A stretch of DNA of 64,000 nucleotides from Bizionia myxarmorum (GTDB lineage Bacteria; Bacteroidota; Bacteroidia; Flavobacteriales; Flavobacteriaceae). The position numbers and the translations under genes were made by a program. The stretch lies in contig NZ_VSKK01000001.1 of assembly GCF_008086205.1 (NCBI RefSeq), positions 1,488,001 through 1,552,000 of the forward strand. The letters are read 5' to 3'. Under the pieces are notes generated by a model, which did not search any database, was not told the origin of the DNA, and saw nothing but the letters and a program-made list of their open reading frames with translations. Numbering within the stretch: position 1 is the first letter of the stretch; the number at the start of each line of letters is the position of its first letter. Below, piece after piece: positions 9,141 through 18,404 of this stretch.

Positions 9141-9925
9141 TAGGTTAAATCTTTTTTAATCAATTCAATTAACTCATCGGTGTCGTCAAACATAACAAAC
9201 TCGCCATCTTTAAAATAGGCTATCTGTCCTGTTTCTTCACTTACAGCAATGGCTAAAGCATCCGTTTTTTCAGTAATGCCAACAGCAGCACGGTGACGTA
9301 GACCAAAGCGACTTGGTAAGTTCTTATCATTATTTACAGGTAAAATAACGCGTGTTGCTTTTACAATATTGTTGGCAATTATAATAGCGCCATCGTGCAG
9401 CGGACTATTTTTAAAAAAGATACTTTCAATAATAGGTTGCGTTACGGTAATATTCATAGCGTCACCAGTGGTGGTTAAAAAATCTAGATTATTGTTATGC
9501 TCAATAACAATTAGGGCACCCGTTTTAGAAGCACTCATTTTGTTGCAAGCCGAAATAATAATGTCCACATCGGTTTCATTTTCAGTTTCAGTCTGTAAAA
9601 ATTTAAATTGTCTGAAAAATTTCCCACGTTTACTAAAATTTGTAGATCCAACCATTAATAGAAATTTTCTTATTTCCTGCTGAAAAACAACAATTAAAGC
9701 AATAATTCCGACGCTCATAAAACCGCCCAGAATCCGACTCAACATTTTCATTTGTAAGGTTTCCGTCACTAAATAAATCAGGTAAACAATAACAATACCT
9801 ATGAAAATATTAATAGCAACCGTGCCTTTTACTAGTTTGTAAACATAGTAGAGTAGTGCGGCAACCAGAACGACATCAATAATGTCTATTACAGTAAATT
9901 TTAATAGGTCGTCAAAAATATCCAA
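9140..9925 (-). CDS. cdaA: Diadenylate cyclase (c-di-AMP synthase)
   Basis: A 261-aa membrane enzyme joining two ATP into cyclic di-AMP, a second messenger for osmotic and cell-wall balance. Three N-terminal membrane helices (about residues 10-80) precede the DAC domain, with DGA (SPLHDGAIII, near 178) and RHR (GLRHRAAVG, near 210) forming the active site. It lies downstream of folP and a lipoprotein gene and directly upstream of the DUF3667 gene, overlapping it by one base. Confidence 0.95.
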   Translation of the reverse strand: MDIFDDLLKFTVIDIIDVVLVAALLYYVYKLVKGTVAINIFIGIVIVYLIYLVTETLQMKMLSRILGGFMSVGIIALIVVFQQEIRKFLLMVGSTNFSKRGKFFRQFKFLQTETENETDVDIIISACNKMSASKTGALIVIEHNNNLDFLTTTGDAMNITVTQPIIESIFFKNSPLHDGAIIIANNIVKATRVILPVNNDKNLPSRFGLRHRAAVGITEKTDALAIAVSEETGQIAYFKDGEFVMFDDTDELIELIKKDLT

Positions 9926-9960
9926 ACGCGTGTGATTTTTGTAAATGTAATACTTTATGA

Positions 9961-10626
9961 TTAATAAATAAATTCATTTTCATCTAGAACTAATTTATCT
10001 GAAAGGACTGAATTTAAGGCCGATTTCAAACTTATATAATCCTGAAATGTTAAGGTTTCAGACAATTTTAAAACCACAATTTCGGTTTCTGTTTTAGGCT
10101 TATTTTTTAATTCAGTAACCAATCCTTGAAGATTAATGGTGCTATCCAAGGAGGATATTTGAATTTCCTTCAAGCTTTCAACCTGAATTTTCAGACTGTT
10201 TTCTTCTAAATTAGACCACGTTTTATCATAACTCGCAACCGAATCTTTAAGATGATAATAGACTTCTGTAAATTCAATGAAACCTAGATTTTTGATGCTG
10301 GTATCATTACAAGAGTAGAAGTTTTTAGCATCTTCGTTTTTATGTAATTCGGAGCTACGCTTTTTATTTTGAAGAAATTGAATATGAGGAATAACCTGTT
10401 TTAAAGTGAGTCGTTTATCAATATTAACAAGCCAATTGGTAGATATAATTAAGTTCTTTCTATTTAGTTCCACACCGTTCACTGCTGTAAAATCATAAAA
10501 CAAGTATGCAGGCGAAACATCTAAAACTTCTTGAATATTAGATTGTTTTACTTCTGGAAGTATTATAATCTTGTCATTATTACAAGCTAAAAGTAAAAAG
10601 GGGATTAAAAATTTTAAGTATTTCAT
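9961..10626 (-). CDS. Lipoprotein between folP and cdaA, unknown function
   Basis: A 221-aa protein with a short lipoprotein signal (MKYLKFLIPFLLLACNND, Cys15). The mature part is hydrophilic with mixed secondary structure and no catalytic motif I can name. It sits six bases after folP and 35 before cdaA, so it is part of one minus-strand operon. That position is shared in related flavobacteria as I recall, but no role is known. Confidence 0.75.
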   Translation of the reverse strand: MKYLKFLIPFLLLACNNDKIIILPEVKQSNIQEVLDVSPAYLFYDFTAVNGVELNRKNLIISTNWLVNIDKRLTLKQVIPHIQFLQNKKRSSELHKNEDAKNFYSCNDTSIKNLGFIEFTEVYYHLKDSVASYDKTWSNLEENSLKIQVESLKEIQISSLDSTINLQGLVTELKNKPKTETEIVVLKLSETLTFQDYISLKSALNSVLSDKLVLDENEFIY

Positions 10627-10632
10627 AGGTTG

Positions 10633-11463
10633 CTAAGTCAGTTCATTAGTAAGTTTTATGCACTCCATAGCTTCTTTTACATCATGGACTCGAAGAATAT
10701 TCGCGCCTTTTTGTAAAGCAATCGTGTTTAAAACGGTTGTACCATTTAAGGCGTCTTGTGGCGTGTTTTCCAATGTTTTATAAATCATCGATTTTCTGGA
10801 GAAACCCACCAGAAGTAATTTTTCTAAAATTTTAAAATGCTCCAAATGTCTTAATAATTGGAAGTTTTGTTCACGTGTTTTAGCAAACCCAAAACCTGGA
10901 TCAATAATTATATCGTGAATCTGATGCTTTTTGGCAGCAGCTAAACGTTCAGAAAAATAAAATAAAATGTCTTTTATTAACGAATCATATTCGGTTAAAC
11001 TTTGCATGGTTTGTGGTGTGCCACGCATATGCATCATAATATAAGGTACGTTTAGTATTCCAACAACTTCTAACATTTGCGAATCTAATTTCCCTGCCGA
11101 TATATCATTTATAATGGAGGCGCCTGCTAAAATACTTTCTTTAGCAACCTGACTTCTAAACGTGTCAACCGAAAGTTGAATATCTGGAAATTCGGAAATT
11201 AGGACTTGAATTATAGGTATTAGGCGATTTAATTCTTCAGCTTCCGAAACAAAATCAGCCTGAGGTTTAGAACTGTAAGCGCCAACGTCAATAAATGTGG
11301 CTCCATCATGCAACATACCATGCACTTGAGAAAGTACGGCGCTAATATCTTGGTGTTTTCCGCCGTCATAAAAGGAATCTGGGGTAAGGTTTAAAATCCC
11401 CATCACTTTTGGTGACGATATATCTATCAGGTTTCCTTTACAATTTATAGTCATAACTTTCAA
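10633..11463 (-). CDS. folP: Dihydropteroate synthase
   Basis: A 276-aa TIM-barrel enzyme that condenses p-aminobenzoate with dihydropterin pyrophosphate in folate synthesis; it is the sulfonamide target. Visible motifs are MGILNLTPDSFYDGG (pterin-binding loop 1), FIDVGAYSSKP, SVDTFRS, ASIINDISAG, MHMRGTPQTMQ and DPGFGFAKT, all in family order. It is the first gene of the operon folP, lipoprotein, cdaA, DUF3667. Confidence 0.96.
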   Translation of the reverse strand: MKVMTINCKGNLIDISSPKVMGILNLTPDSFYDGGKHQDISAVLSQVHGMLHDGATFIDVGAYSSKPQADFVSEAEELNRLIPIIQVLISEFPDIQLSVDTFRSQVAKESILAGASIINDISAGKLDSQMLEVVGILNVPYIMMHMRGTPQTMQSLTEYDSLIKDILFYFSERLAAAKKHQIHDIIIDPGFGFAKTREQNFQLLRHLEHFKILEKLLLVGFSRKSMIYKTLENTPQDALNGTTVLNTIALQKGANILRVHDVKEAMECIKLTNELT

Positions 11464-11595
11464 TCTGTTTCCTGTGTAAAATTAAGATATTCAGACTAAA
11501 ATAGGTGGGTATTTGTGGCTAAATTAAAACATTCATCGCGTAACTTTGAACTTTAAACTATTTAAGCGAAATTTACGCCAAATTCTATATCACAC

Positions 11596-12144
11596 ATGCC
11601 AAATACATCCCAACAGTATGATGCTGTAATTTCCATTTGCAGAAACCTTTTCGAAAAAAAAATGTCGGATTATGGAAGTGCATGGCGCATTTTAAGATTA
11701 CCATCGCTTACGGATCAGATTTTCATAAAAGCGCAACGTATTCGTGGTTTGCAACAAAATGCTGTTCAAAAAGTTGAAGAAGGCGAAGTGAGTGAATTTA
11801 TTGGAATCGTTAACTATTGTGTTATGGCGCTTATTCAAATTGAAAAAGGCGTGGTTGAACAACCTGATTTATCCACCGATCAAGCTGTAAAATTATATAC
11901 AGAACAAGCAGTGCGAACCAAAGAACTTATGATGAATAAAAATCATGACTATGGCGAAGCTTGGCGTGATATGCGTGTTAGTAGTTTAACGGATTTAATC
12001 CTTCAAAAATTATTACGCGTTAAGCAAATTGAAAATAATCAAGGAAAAACATTGGTAAGTGAGGGTATTGATGCTAATTATCAAGATATGATAAATTATG
12101 CAGTTTTTGCGCTAATCCATTTAGAAGCGATGGACACAAAATAA
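11596..12144 (+). CDS. DUF1599 protein with internal duplication
   Basis: A 182-aa protein built of two copies of a roughly 80-residue helical unit: KMSDYGSAWRILRLPSLTD in the first half and NHDYGEAWRDMRVSSLTD in the second, each followed by an acidic helical stretch ending in a Tyr-x-x-Ala/Leu-Ile helix. DUF1599 is related to nucleotide-modification-associated and MazG-like helical folds, but no reaction is established. It heads the conserved Flavobacteria cluster leading to tpiA. Confidence 0.85.
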   Translation: MPNTSQQYDAVISICRNLFEKKMSDYGSAWRILRLPSLTDQIFIKAQRIRGLQQNAVQKVEEGEVSEFIGIVNYCVMALIQIEKGVVEQPDLSTDQAVKLYTEQAVRTKELMMNKNHDYGEAWRDMRVSSLTDLILQKLLRVKQIENNQGKTLVSEGIDANYQDMINYAVFALIHLEAMDTK

Positions 12145-12219
12145 ATGCCAAATTCCAAATCTTAAATTCCAAAGGCTCTGTATTAAAACAGGGGTTTTAA
12201 TTTTAAAAAAAATAGAAGC

Positions 12220-13314
12220 ATGAAATATATAGTAGGTTTTAGTCGCATATTCGTTGGAGTTCTTTTTGTTATTTCCGGCTTTATTAAGTTGAACGATCCA
12301 TTAGGGTTTTCATATAAACTGCAAGAATATTTTGGCGAAGGCGTTTTGAATCTGCCGTTTTTGGCACCTTATGCGCTCATCATTTCAATTTTAGTGGTCG
12401 TTTTTGAAGTGGTTTTAGGTGTTTTTCTACTTATAGGATATAAGCCTAAATTTACGGTATATAGCTTGTTAGCTATGATTGTTTTCTTCACATTTCTTAC
12501 ATTTTATTCGGCATATTTTGATAAAGTAAAAGATTGCGGTTGTTTTGGTGATGCTTTAAAATTAACACCATGGGAAAGTTTCACAAAAGATATTGTGTTA
12601 TTATTTTTCATAGTAATTTTAGTTATTGGGGTAAAGCATGTTCTACCCTTATTTGGAAAATTAACAACTACTGTTTTGGCTTTATTGAGTTTTCTAGCCT
12701 CTTTATCTTTTGCTTATTATGTATTGATGCATTTACCAGCTATCGATTTCCGGGCGTATAAAGTAGGTGCCAACATTCAAGATGGCATGACAATTCCTGA
12801 TGATGCAGCTAAACCAGTCCAAGAATTTACGTGGGTTTTTATGGTAGATGGTGAAAAGAAAGAATTTGTAACCGACGGAAGTTATCCAACGGTAAATGGC
12901 GAATACGTAGGCGTAGAATCTAAAATCATCGATGCTGGTTACGAGCCACCTGTTGTAGATTTTTCTATTGAAACGGAAGATGAAGATTTAACTGAATATT
13001 TCTTAAAAGAAGATAAACTCATCATGATTGTCATGTATAATCTAGCAACGGCTGAACCAGATGGTGTAGCCAAATTAAAAACATTTTCAGATGCTGCACT
13101 TAAAAAAGGCTATACTGTAATTGGATTATCGGCTTCAGGTGCTGCTGAAAAACAACAATTTAAAGCTGCTCATAAATTGAATTTCGATTTTTATTTATGT
13201 GATGAAAAGGCTTTGAAAACTGTTGTAAGAGCCAGTCCAGGCGTGGTGAAACTTGAAAAAGGAACGGTTGTTCAAAAAGCTCATTGGAATGATATTGAAA
13301 ATGTTAAACTATAA
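12220..13314 (+). CDS. BT_3928-like DoxX/MauE-type membrane protein with thioredoxin-like tail
   Basis: A 364-aa protein. Residues 1-165 hold four or five membrane helices of the DoxX/MauE type with the CGCFGD motif (near 107). After a linker, residues 245-364 look like a periplasmic thioredoxin/TlpA fold (MIVMYNLATAEPDG ... LSASGAAEKQQF) that lacks the CxxC redox pair. A role in disulfide or respiratory maturation is inferred only from the MauE similarity. It lies between DUF1599 and a permease gene, the usual order in flavobacteria. Confidence 0.8.
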   Translation: MKYIVGFSRIFVGVLFVISGFIKLNDPLGFSYKLQEYFGEGVLNLPFLAPYALIISILVVVFEVVLGVFLLIGYKPKFTVYSLLAMIVFFTFLTFYSAYFDKVKDCGCFGDALKLTPWESFTKDIVLLFFIVILVIGVKHVLPLFGKLTTTVLALLSFLASLSFAYYVLMHLPAIDFRAYKVGANIQDGMTIPDDAAKPVQEFTWVFMVDGEKKEFVTDGSYPTVNGEYVGVESKIIDAGYEPPVVDFSIETEDEDLTEYFLKEDKLIMIVMYNLATAEPDGVAKLKTFSDAALKKGYTVIGLSASGAAEKQQFKAAHKLNFDFYLCDEKALKTVVRASPGVVKLEKGTVVQKAHWNDIENVKL

Positions 13315-13347
13315 TTATAAACGCTTTCATCATAAATCTTTAAACGT

Positions 13348-14424
13348 CTGATTCGTTACCTCATAAATAAAATATTTTACGCGCTACTCACTTTATTTGG
13401 AGTTGTCACGGTGATATTCTTATTATTTAATGTTTTGCCTGGCGATCCGGCTCAAATGATGTTAGGACAAAATCAAACCGCAGATCAAGTAGAGGCGGTG
13501 CGGCAAAAATATGGATTTGATAAACCGAAAACGACGCAGTATTTTTATTATATAAATGATTTATTGCCCATCTCATTTCATTCTAAAAATGAAAGTGATT
13601 ATACCTTTTTGCGCAGCGGAAAATATACTGCAACGACTTTATTCACTATTGGAAATACCACAACGGTTTTAAAATTCCCCTATTTGCGCGAATCTTTTAC
13701 TAAACAAGGTAAAAAGGTTTCCGAAGTAATTGGTGAAACCTTACCTAATACCTTTGTTTTGGCTGTTTCGGCTATTGGAATCGCACTTTTTTTAGGATTA
13801 ATTTTAGGCGTTGTTTCGGCTATTTATAAAGATACTTGGTTGGATAAAACCATACAGATAGTTAGTACGGTTGGCATGAGTGTGCCTTCCTTTTTTAGTG
13901 CTATTTTATTTGCATGGTTTTTTGGATTTGTACTACATAAATACACTCATTTAGAAATGACAGGTAGTCTTTATGAGTTGGACGACTATGGTGAAGCTAT
14001 GCATATGCAATGGAAAAATTTAATTTTACCGGCACTTGTTTTGGGAATTCGCCCATTGGCTGTAGTTATTCAATTAATGCGAAATTCCTTATTAGAAGTT
14101 TATAATCAAGATTTTATTCGAACAGCAAGAGCAAAAGGTTTAAGTGAGAATCAAATTATTCGAAAACATGCCGTTAAAAATGCTTTGAACCCTGTTGTAA
14201 CAGCAATTTCTGGATGGTTTGCGTCTATGTTGGCTGGTGCTGTTTTTGTAGAATATATTTTTGGATGGAATGGTTTGGGAAAAGAAATTGTAAATGCCTT
14301 AAATACATTAGACTTACCGGTTATTATGGGTTCTGTGCTGATAATTGCGGTTATCTTCATAATTATCAATATTTTTGTAGATATTATTTATACTTGGTTG
14401 GATCCAAAAGTGACATTGGACTAA
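13348..14424 (+). CDS. Oligopeptide/dipeptide-type ABC transporter permease
   Basis: A DppB/OppB-like permease of about 358 aa. The family N-terminus (LIRYLINKIFYALLTLFGV) is encoded upstream of the first GTG at 13411, but no ATG, GTG or TTG precedes it in frame after the stop at 13333. The best fit is a CTG start at 13348 (or ATT at 13351). The protein has six membrane helices and the permease signature RTARAKGLSENQIIRKHAVKN with the later G-x-L-AG segment. An unusual periplasmic insert lies after helix 1. No ATPase or binding-protein gene is adjacent. Confidence 0.85.
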   Translation: MIRYLINKIFYALLTLFGVVTVIFLLFNVLPGDPAQMMLGQNQTADQVEAVRQKYGFDKPKTTQYFYYINDLLPISFHSKNESDYTFLRSGKYTATTLFTIGNTTTVLKFPYLRESFTKQGKKVSEVIGETLPNTFVLAVSAIGIALFLGLILGVVSAIYKDTWLDKTIQIVSTVGMSVPSFFSAILFAWFFGFVLHKYTHLEMTGSLYELDDYGEAMHMQWKNLILPALVLGIRPLAVVIQLMRNSLLEVYNQDFIRTARAKGLSENQIIRKHAVKNALNPVVTAISGWFASMLAGAVFVEYIFGWNGLGKEIVNALNTLDLPVIMGSVLIIAVIFIIINIFVDIIYTWLDPKVTLD

Positions 14425-14543
14425 TGCTTGTGAAGGCAGAAGTCTCATAGCACAGAGAATTGCACTTCAGTTAATTATAAATCGAAAGAGATAAAATAGT
14501 TTTTAAAAATACCCTTCTCATTTTGAAGGTTTAGAATAAGATT

Positions 14544-15293
14544 ATGAGAAAAAAAATAGTAGCAGGAAACTGGAAAATGAATAAGGATTTGGTGGAAACG
14601 AAAACGCTTATCACCGAATTGAAAAACGCTAAAAAAACGTCGAATGCTGAAGTAATGATTGCACCATCATTCACCAATTTATGGACAGCCTTTGAATCGC
14701 TTAAAGAATATGGAGTAGAGGTAATTGCTCAAAATATGCATTTTGCGGAAAATGGTGCGTATACTGGTGAGGTTAGCGCTTCCATGTTAAATAGTATCGG
14801 TATTAATACTGTCATTTTAGGTCATAGTGAGCGTCGCGCCTATTTTAATGAAACGGATGATCTGCTTGCTAAAAAGGTAAATACGGCCCTGAAAAATGAC
14901 ATGTGTGTTATATTTTGTTTCGGTGAAGAATTAGACGAAAGAAAACGAGAGAATCAAGAAAATGTGGTAGGAAATCAAATTAAAAACGGCTTATTTCATT
15001 TGGATGCTGCTGCTTTTAAACATATTGTTTTAGCCTATGAACCCGTTTGGGCTATTGGAACAGGTGAAACTGCTAGTCCAGAACAAGCTCAAGAAATGCA
15101 TGCTTTTATTAGAAAAACGTTGGCCGATAAATATGGTCAAGAAATGGCAGATTCTGTTTCCATTTTATATGGTGGAAGTGTCAAGCCTAGCAATGCACAA
15201 GAAATTTTTTCAAAACCCGATGTGGATGGCGGATTAATTGGAGGTGCCGCTTTAAATGCAGCCGATTTCATGGCTATTGTTAATGCTTTTTAA
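14544..15293 (+). CDS. tpiA: Triosephosphate isomerase
   Basis: A 249-aa TIM barrel converting dihydroxyacetone phosphate and glyceraldehyde-3-phosphate in glycolysis. Active-site residues are visible: Lys11 (AGNWKMN), His in LGHSERR (near 95), Glu in AYEPVWAIGTG (near 168), and the phosphate-binding LYGGSVKPSN and GGLIGGAAL loops. It lies 12 bases before prmA. Confidence 0.97.
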   Translation: MRKKIVAGNWKMNKDLVETKTLITELKNAKKTSNAEVMIAPSFTNLWTAFESLKEYGVEVIAQNMHFAENGAYTGEVSASMLNSIGINTVILGHSERRAYFNETDDLLAKKVNTALKNDMCVIFCFGEELDERKRENQENVVGNQIKNGLFHLDAAAFKHIVLAYEPVWAIGTGETASPEQAQEMHAFIRKTLADKYGQEMADSVSILYGGSVKPSNAQEIFSKPDVDGGLIGGAALNAADFMAIVNAF

Positions 15294-15305
15294 GTAAAAA
15301 AAACT

Positions 15306-16145
15306 ATGTCAAATACAATTTATTTAGGATACGATTTCACAGTAAAACCTTTACAGCCTGGTGTTGAAATTTTAATTGCAGAGCTAGGATACGCTGGTTT
15401 TGAAAGTTTTGTTGAAACGGAAACAGGTGTGACTGCTTATATCCAAAAGGAAGAATGGCAGGCCGATATTTTAGAAGATATTCAAATTTTAGATTCGAAT
15501 GAATTTGAAATTACTTTTGAATACCATGAAATTGAACAAGTGAACTGGAATGCCGAGTGGGAGCGTAATTTCAGCCCAATAGTCGTGGATGAGATTTGTG
15601 CAGTTCGCGCGCCATTTCATGAGAAATTCGATACAGAATTCGATATAATTATCGAGCCGAAAATGAGTTTTGGTACGGGACATCATGAAACCACACATAT
15701 GATGCTTCAGCATATTCTTAAAAACGATTTCAAAAATAAATCTGTTTTAGATATGGGTTGCGGAACAGGTGTTTTGGCTATTTTGGCCGAAATGAAAGGC
15801 GCGAAACCATTAGATGCTATTGATATTGATAACTGGTGTTATTTAAATAGTTTGGAAAATGTAGAGCGAAATAATTGTCATCATATTAAGGTTTTAGAAG
15901 GTGATGCCAGTCTATTGCAGGGAAAATCTTATGATGTGATTATTGCCAATATCAACAGAAATATATTACTTCAAGATATTCCTGTTTATGTCACTTGCTT
16001 AAATGCCAAAGGTTTATTATTTTTAAGTGGATTTTACAACGAGGATATTTCGGCAATTGAAGCGCTTTGTAATAAAGTAGGTTTAAAACGCGTTGACAAA
16101 TTAGAGCAAAACAAATGGGTTGCCTTAAAATTTGAAAAAGAATAA
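15306..16145 (+). CDS. prmA: Ribosomal protein L11 methyltransferase
   Basis: A 279-aa S-adenosylmethionine-dependent methyltransferase that modifies L11. The N-terminal substrate-recognition domain is followed by the FGTGHHETTHMML loop and the SAM motif VLDMGCGTGVLAILA (near 144-158), then DVIIANINRNILL, the NPPY-like catalytic stretch. It lies between tpiA and clpS. Confidence 0.94.
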   Translation: MSNTIYLGYDFTVKPLQPGVEILIAELGYAGFESFVETETGVTAYIQKEEWQADILEDIQILDSNEFEITFEYHEIEQVNWNAEWERNFSPIVVDEICAVRAPFHEKFDTEFDIIIEPKMSFGTGHHETTHMMLQHILKNDFKNKSVLDMGCGTGVLAILAEMKGAKPLDAIDIDNWCYLNSLENVERNNCHHIKVLEGDASLLQGKSYDVIIANINRNILLQDIPVYVTCLNAKGLLFLSGFYNEDISAIEALCNKVGLKRVDKLEQNKWVALKFEKE

Positions 16146-16190
16146 TAATTTACTAAATGTTAATTTAGTGATTAGTAAAAATTAAAAATC

Positions 16191-16466
16191 ATGAGTACCA
16201 AAGAACAAACATTAGAAGAAGTTTTACTACAGGAAGATGTTTTGGTTGAAAACGAAATAATATTGTATAATGATGAAGTCAATACGTTTGATCACGTTAT
16301 TAATACATTAATCTACGCCTGCGATCATACGGCGGAACAAGCCGAGCAATGTTCTATTTTAGTTCATTATAAAGGTCAATGCACGGTTAAAACAGGATCT
16401 TATAAAAAACTGGAACCTATGTGCACTATGCTTTTAGAGGCCGGTTTAAGTGCTGAAATTAGTTAA
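16191..16466 (+). CDS. clpS: ATP-dependent Clp protease adaptor ClpS
   Basis: A 91-aa adaptor that delivers N-degron substrates to a ClpA/ClpC-type unfoldase. The family core is present: LYNDEVNTFDHVINTLIYAC with the conserved N-D-x-x-T-F-D-H-V binding region and a final beta strand. It follows prmA at 45 bases, and a strong terminator ends the cluster. Confidence 0.93.
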   Translation: MSTKEQTLEEVLLQEDVLVENEIILYNDEVNTFDHVINTLIYACDHTAEQAEQCSILVHYKGQCTVKTGSYKKLEPMCTMLLEAGLSAEIS

Positions 16467-16495
16467 ATCAGGTCAAAACAATTTTACAAAATTAA

Positions 16496-16528
16496 AAAAG
16501 CAAGCTATATTTTTAGCTTGCTTTTTTT
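16496..16528 (+). terminator. Terminator of the tpiA-prmA-clpS cluster
   Basis: Stem AAGCAAGCTA / TAGCTTGCTT with a short loop and seven T. It marks the end of the core-gene block. Confidence 0.88.
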
Positions 16529-16846
16529 GTTTCCCTTCGGATTGCTTCTAATCTATAAAACTCCGCTTTGAAAACAAAAAATCCAAACTTACAAATTTAA
16601 ACGAGCTTGATTTAACGCTTGGATTTTTTTTCTTTTTTCGTGACTTCAACTGGATTCATACCCAATCGGCAAACAGTTGATATTGTTGAGGTTTACAGAT
16701 TTGCATTGCAAATGGAAACCGAATAGCAGACTTCTTGAATGAACGAGTTTGGTTTTAAATGACTTTCAAACCTTTCTATTAAGTTACGAAAAACTAAAAT
16801 TCAAACCTAGTCAGATTGTATCAAATAATATTAAAACGTATGCCTT
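16529..16846. other. Intergenic stretch without a recognisable gene
   Basis: About 320 bases with no supported frame. A pair of inverted segments AAAATCCAA (near 16568) and TTGGATTTT (near 16620) could form a long-loop hairpin with a T-rich tail. The rest looks like eroded sequence between the core block and the accessory cassette. Confidence 0.6.
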
Positions 16847-17044
16847 TTATTCAAGGTAATGCTTAATATCTTCCTCTTTAATGCCACTATATTCGGCGAA
16901 CTCTTCTGTAGTTATAAATTGATGTGTTTGCTTGCCAAAGTATTCCCTAACCTCGGTTAATAGCTTACGGCCGTATCTTTCACATCTACCAGTGATACGC
17001 ATAATATCTTTTAGGTAAATACATAGTCTTTTGATATTGCCCAT
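16847..17044 (-). CDS. Small basic protein with possible HTH end
   Basis: A 65-aa protein divergent from the cassette at 17193. Its C-terminal third (ITTEEFAEYSGIKEEDIKHYL) resembles the short helix-turn-helix of excisionase or MerR-like proteins. The N-terminal half is basic with Cys23-Cys-type spacing absent. Function unknown; a regulatory role for the neighbouring cassette is inference from position. Confidence 0.55.
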   Translation of the reverse strand: MGNIKRLCIYLKDIMRITGRCERYGRKLLTEVREYFGKQTHQFITTEEFAEYSGIKEEDIKHYLE

Positions 17045-17192
17045 ACTCTATCCATACTTTATCTATACATGAAACTACTATCATACTTGGTTTAAAATGG
17101 CAAAAAAAGTCATTTTCGGCATGGGAGGGATGTGTTTTTGTGATGGCTTAATAAATATACGGAGTTTTGATTAAATAAAAAATTTTGAAACC

Positions 17193-17948
17193 ATGGCAAG
17201 ACAAACTGGTATTATTAAATTAAAGGGAACTCTGGATGATATTTCCTTTTACAAAAGTAGCGACGGACATTTAGCACGTACCAAAGGTGGTATTGATGGC
17301 AAACGTATCGCTAATGATCCTGCGTTTCAACGTACTCGTGAGAATGGTTCTGAATTTGGGCGTGCCGGGAAAGCCGGTAAGTTGATTCGGAATTCTATTA
17401 GAGTGCTGTTGCAAAACGCAAAAGACAAACGTGTGGTTAGTAGATTAACTAAAGATCTGGTAGCTATTATTAAAACGGATCCTGTAAATCTTAGAGGTGA
17501 TCGTACAGTTCAGGATGGGGATTTGAGTAGCTTTTTAGGCTTTGAATTTAACCTCAACGGGAAACTGGGTTCCACTTTATTTGCTCCTTTTATTGTTGCT
17601 CTTCATCGAGTGACTGGGGATGCTGATGTTACTATAGCGGCTTTTAGTCCTACGGTACGAATTGCAGCGCCTTCAGGGACCACGCATTTTAACCTTGTAA
17701 TGGGTGCTGTTGAGGTGGATTTCGTAAATGAGACTTTTGTTTTTGAAACTGCAAGTTCAGAGATTTTACCTTACACAGCTCCAGAAACGGCTCCTATAGC
17801 TTTGAATGTTGGACTAACTCCAAACTCGGTGTTACCAATTATGGAAGTGGTTGGTATTGAGTTTTATCAGGAAGTGAATGGGGAAATGTATCCATTGAAA
17901 AATGGTGCTTTCAATGCGCTTTCTGTGGCACTTGTAGACACTCTGTAG
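17193..17948 (+). CDS. Cassette protein beginning MARQTGIIKLKGTLDD, unknown function
   Basis: A 251-aa soluble protein. The basic N-terminal third (LKGTLDDISFYKSSDGHLARTKGGIDG, then DPAFQRTRENGSEFGRAGKAGKLIR) is a pattern I recall from many uncharacterised Flavobacteriaceae proteins, and the C-terminal two thirds are beta-rich. It heads a tightly packed run of four genes (gaps of 1, 26 and 1 bases). The neighbour carries DUF5675, so a phage-derived structural or lysis cassette is possible. I do not assign a function. Confidence 0.65.
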   Translation: MARQTGIIKLKGTLDDISFYKSSDGHLARTKGGIDGKRIANDPAFQRTRENGSEFGRAGKAGKLIRNSIRVLLQNAKDKRVVSRLTKDLVAIIKTDPVNLRGDRTVQDGDLSSFLGFEFNLNGKLGSTLFAPFIVALHRVTGDADVTIAAFSPTVRIAAPSGTTHFNLVMGAVEVDFVNETFVFETASSEILPYTAPETAPIALNVGLTPNSVLPIMEVVGIEFYQEVNGEMYPLKNGAFNALSVALVDTL

Positions 17949-17949
17949 A

Positions 17950-18378
17950 ATGGATTTGTTACTTCATAGACAGTATTTTAAAGAGGGTACGAATAGTGCC
18001 CTCTTTGTCAATGGACATTTTATCTGTTTTATGATTGAGTTACCCTGGCTAAAAAATAAACGACAAGTTTCTTGTATTCCTGAAGGGATTTATGAATTGA
18101 AACCTCGTTTCTCCAATCGGTTTAAGGATCACTTGCAGGTTGTTGGTGTCTATCAACGCAATTTGATATTGATTCACCCAGCTAATGATGCTTTAAAGGA
18201 ATTGGAAGGTTGTTTGGCTCCAGTGAGTCAGTTGTCAGGGATTGGGAAAGGTTGGTCTTCTAGACTGGCTATGCAAAAAACACTTTCACTTTGTCATCAA
18301 GCTATAGAACGCAAAGAAGACATTTCATTAATTATTAAAGGCCCCTCCCTAACCCTCCCCAAAGGAGAGGGAATGTAG
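17950..18378 (+). CDS. DUF5675 family protein with repeat-derived tail
   Basis: A 142-aa protein starting one base after the preceding stop. The core (FCICFMIELPW-type segment, then CIPEGIYELKPRFS, NLILIHPANDALKELEGCLAP) matches DUF5675, a family found in phages and prophage-like loci with a proposed cell-wall link. The last dozen residues (GPSLTLPKGEGM) are encoded by a dispersed palindromic repeat at 18342-18372, so the natural C-terminus probably lies just before it. Confidence 0.75.
   Translation: MDLLLHRQYFKEGTNSALFVNGHFICFMIELPWLKNKRQVSCIPEGIYELKPRFSNRFKDHLQVVGVYQRNLILIHPANDALKELEGCLAPVSQLSGIGKGWSSRLAMQKTLSLCHQAIERKEDISLIIKGPSLTLPKGEGM
18342..18372 (+). repeat. Dispersed Bacteroidota-type CCCTCCCC/GGAGAGGG palindrome
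   Basis: CCCTCCCC-AAA-GGAGAGGG forms a hairpin with one mismatch, preceded by CCCCTCCCTAA. This sequence is familiar from many Bacteroidota intergenic regions. Here it lies inside the 3' end of the DUF5675 gene and adds codons to it. Confidence 0.75.
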
Positions 18379-18404
18379 AGGAGTTAAACAAAAACCATAT
18401 CATT

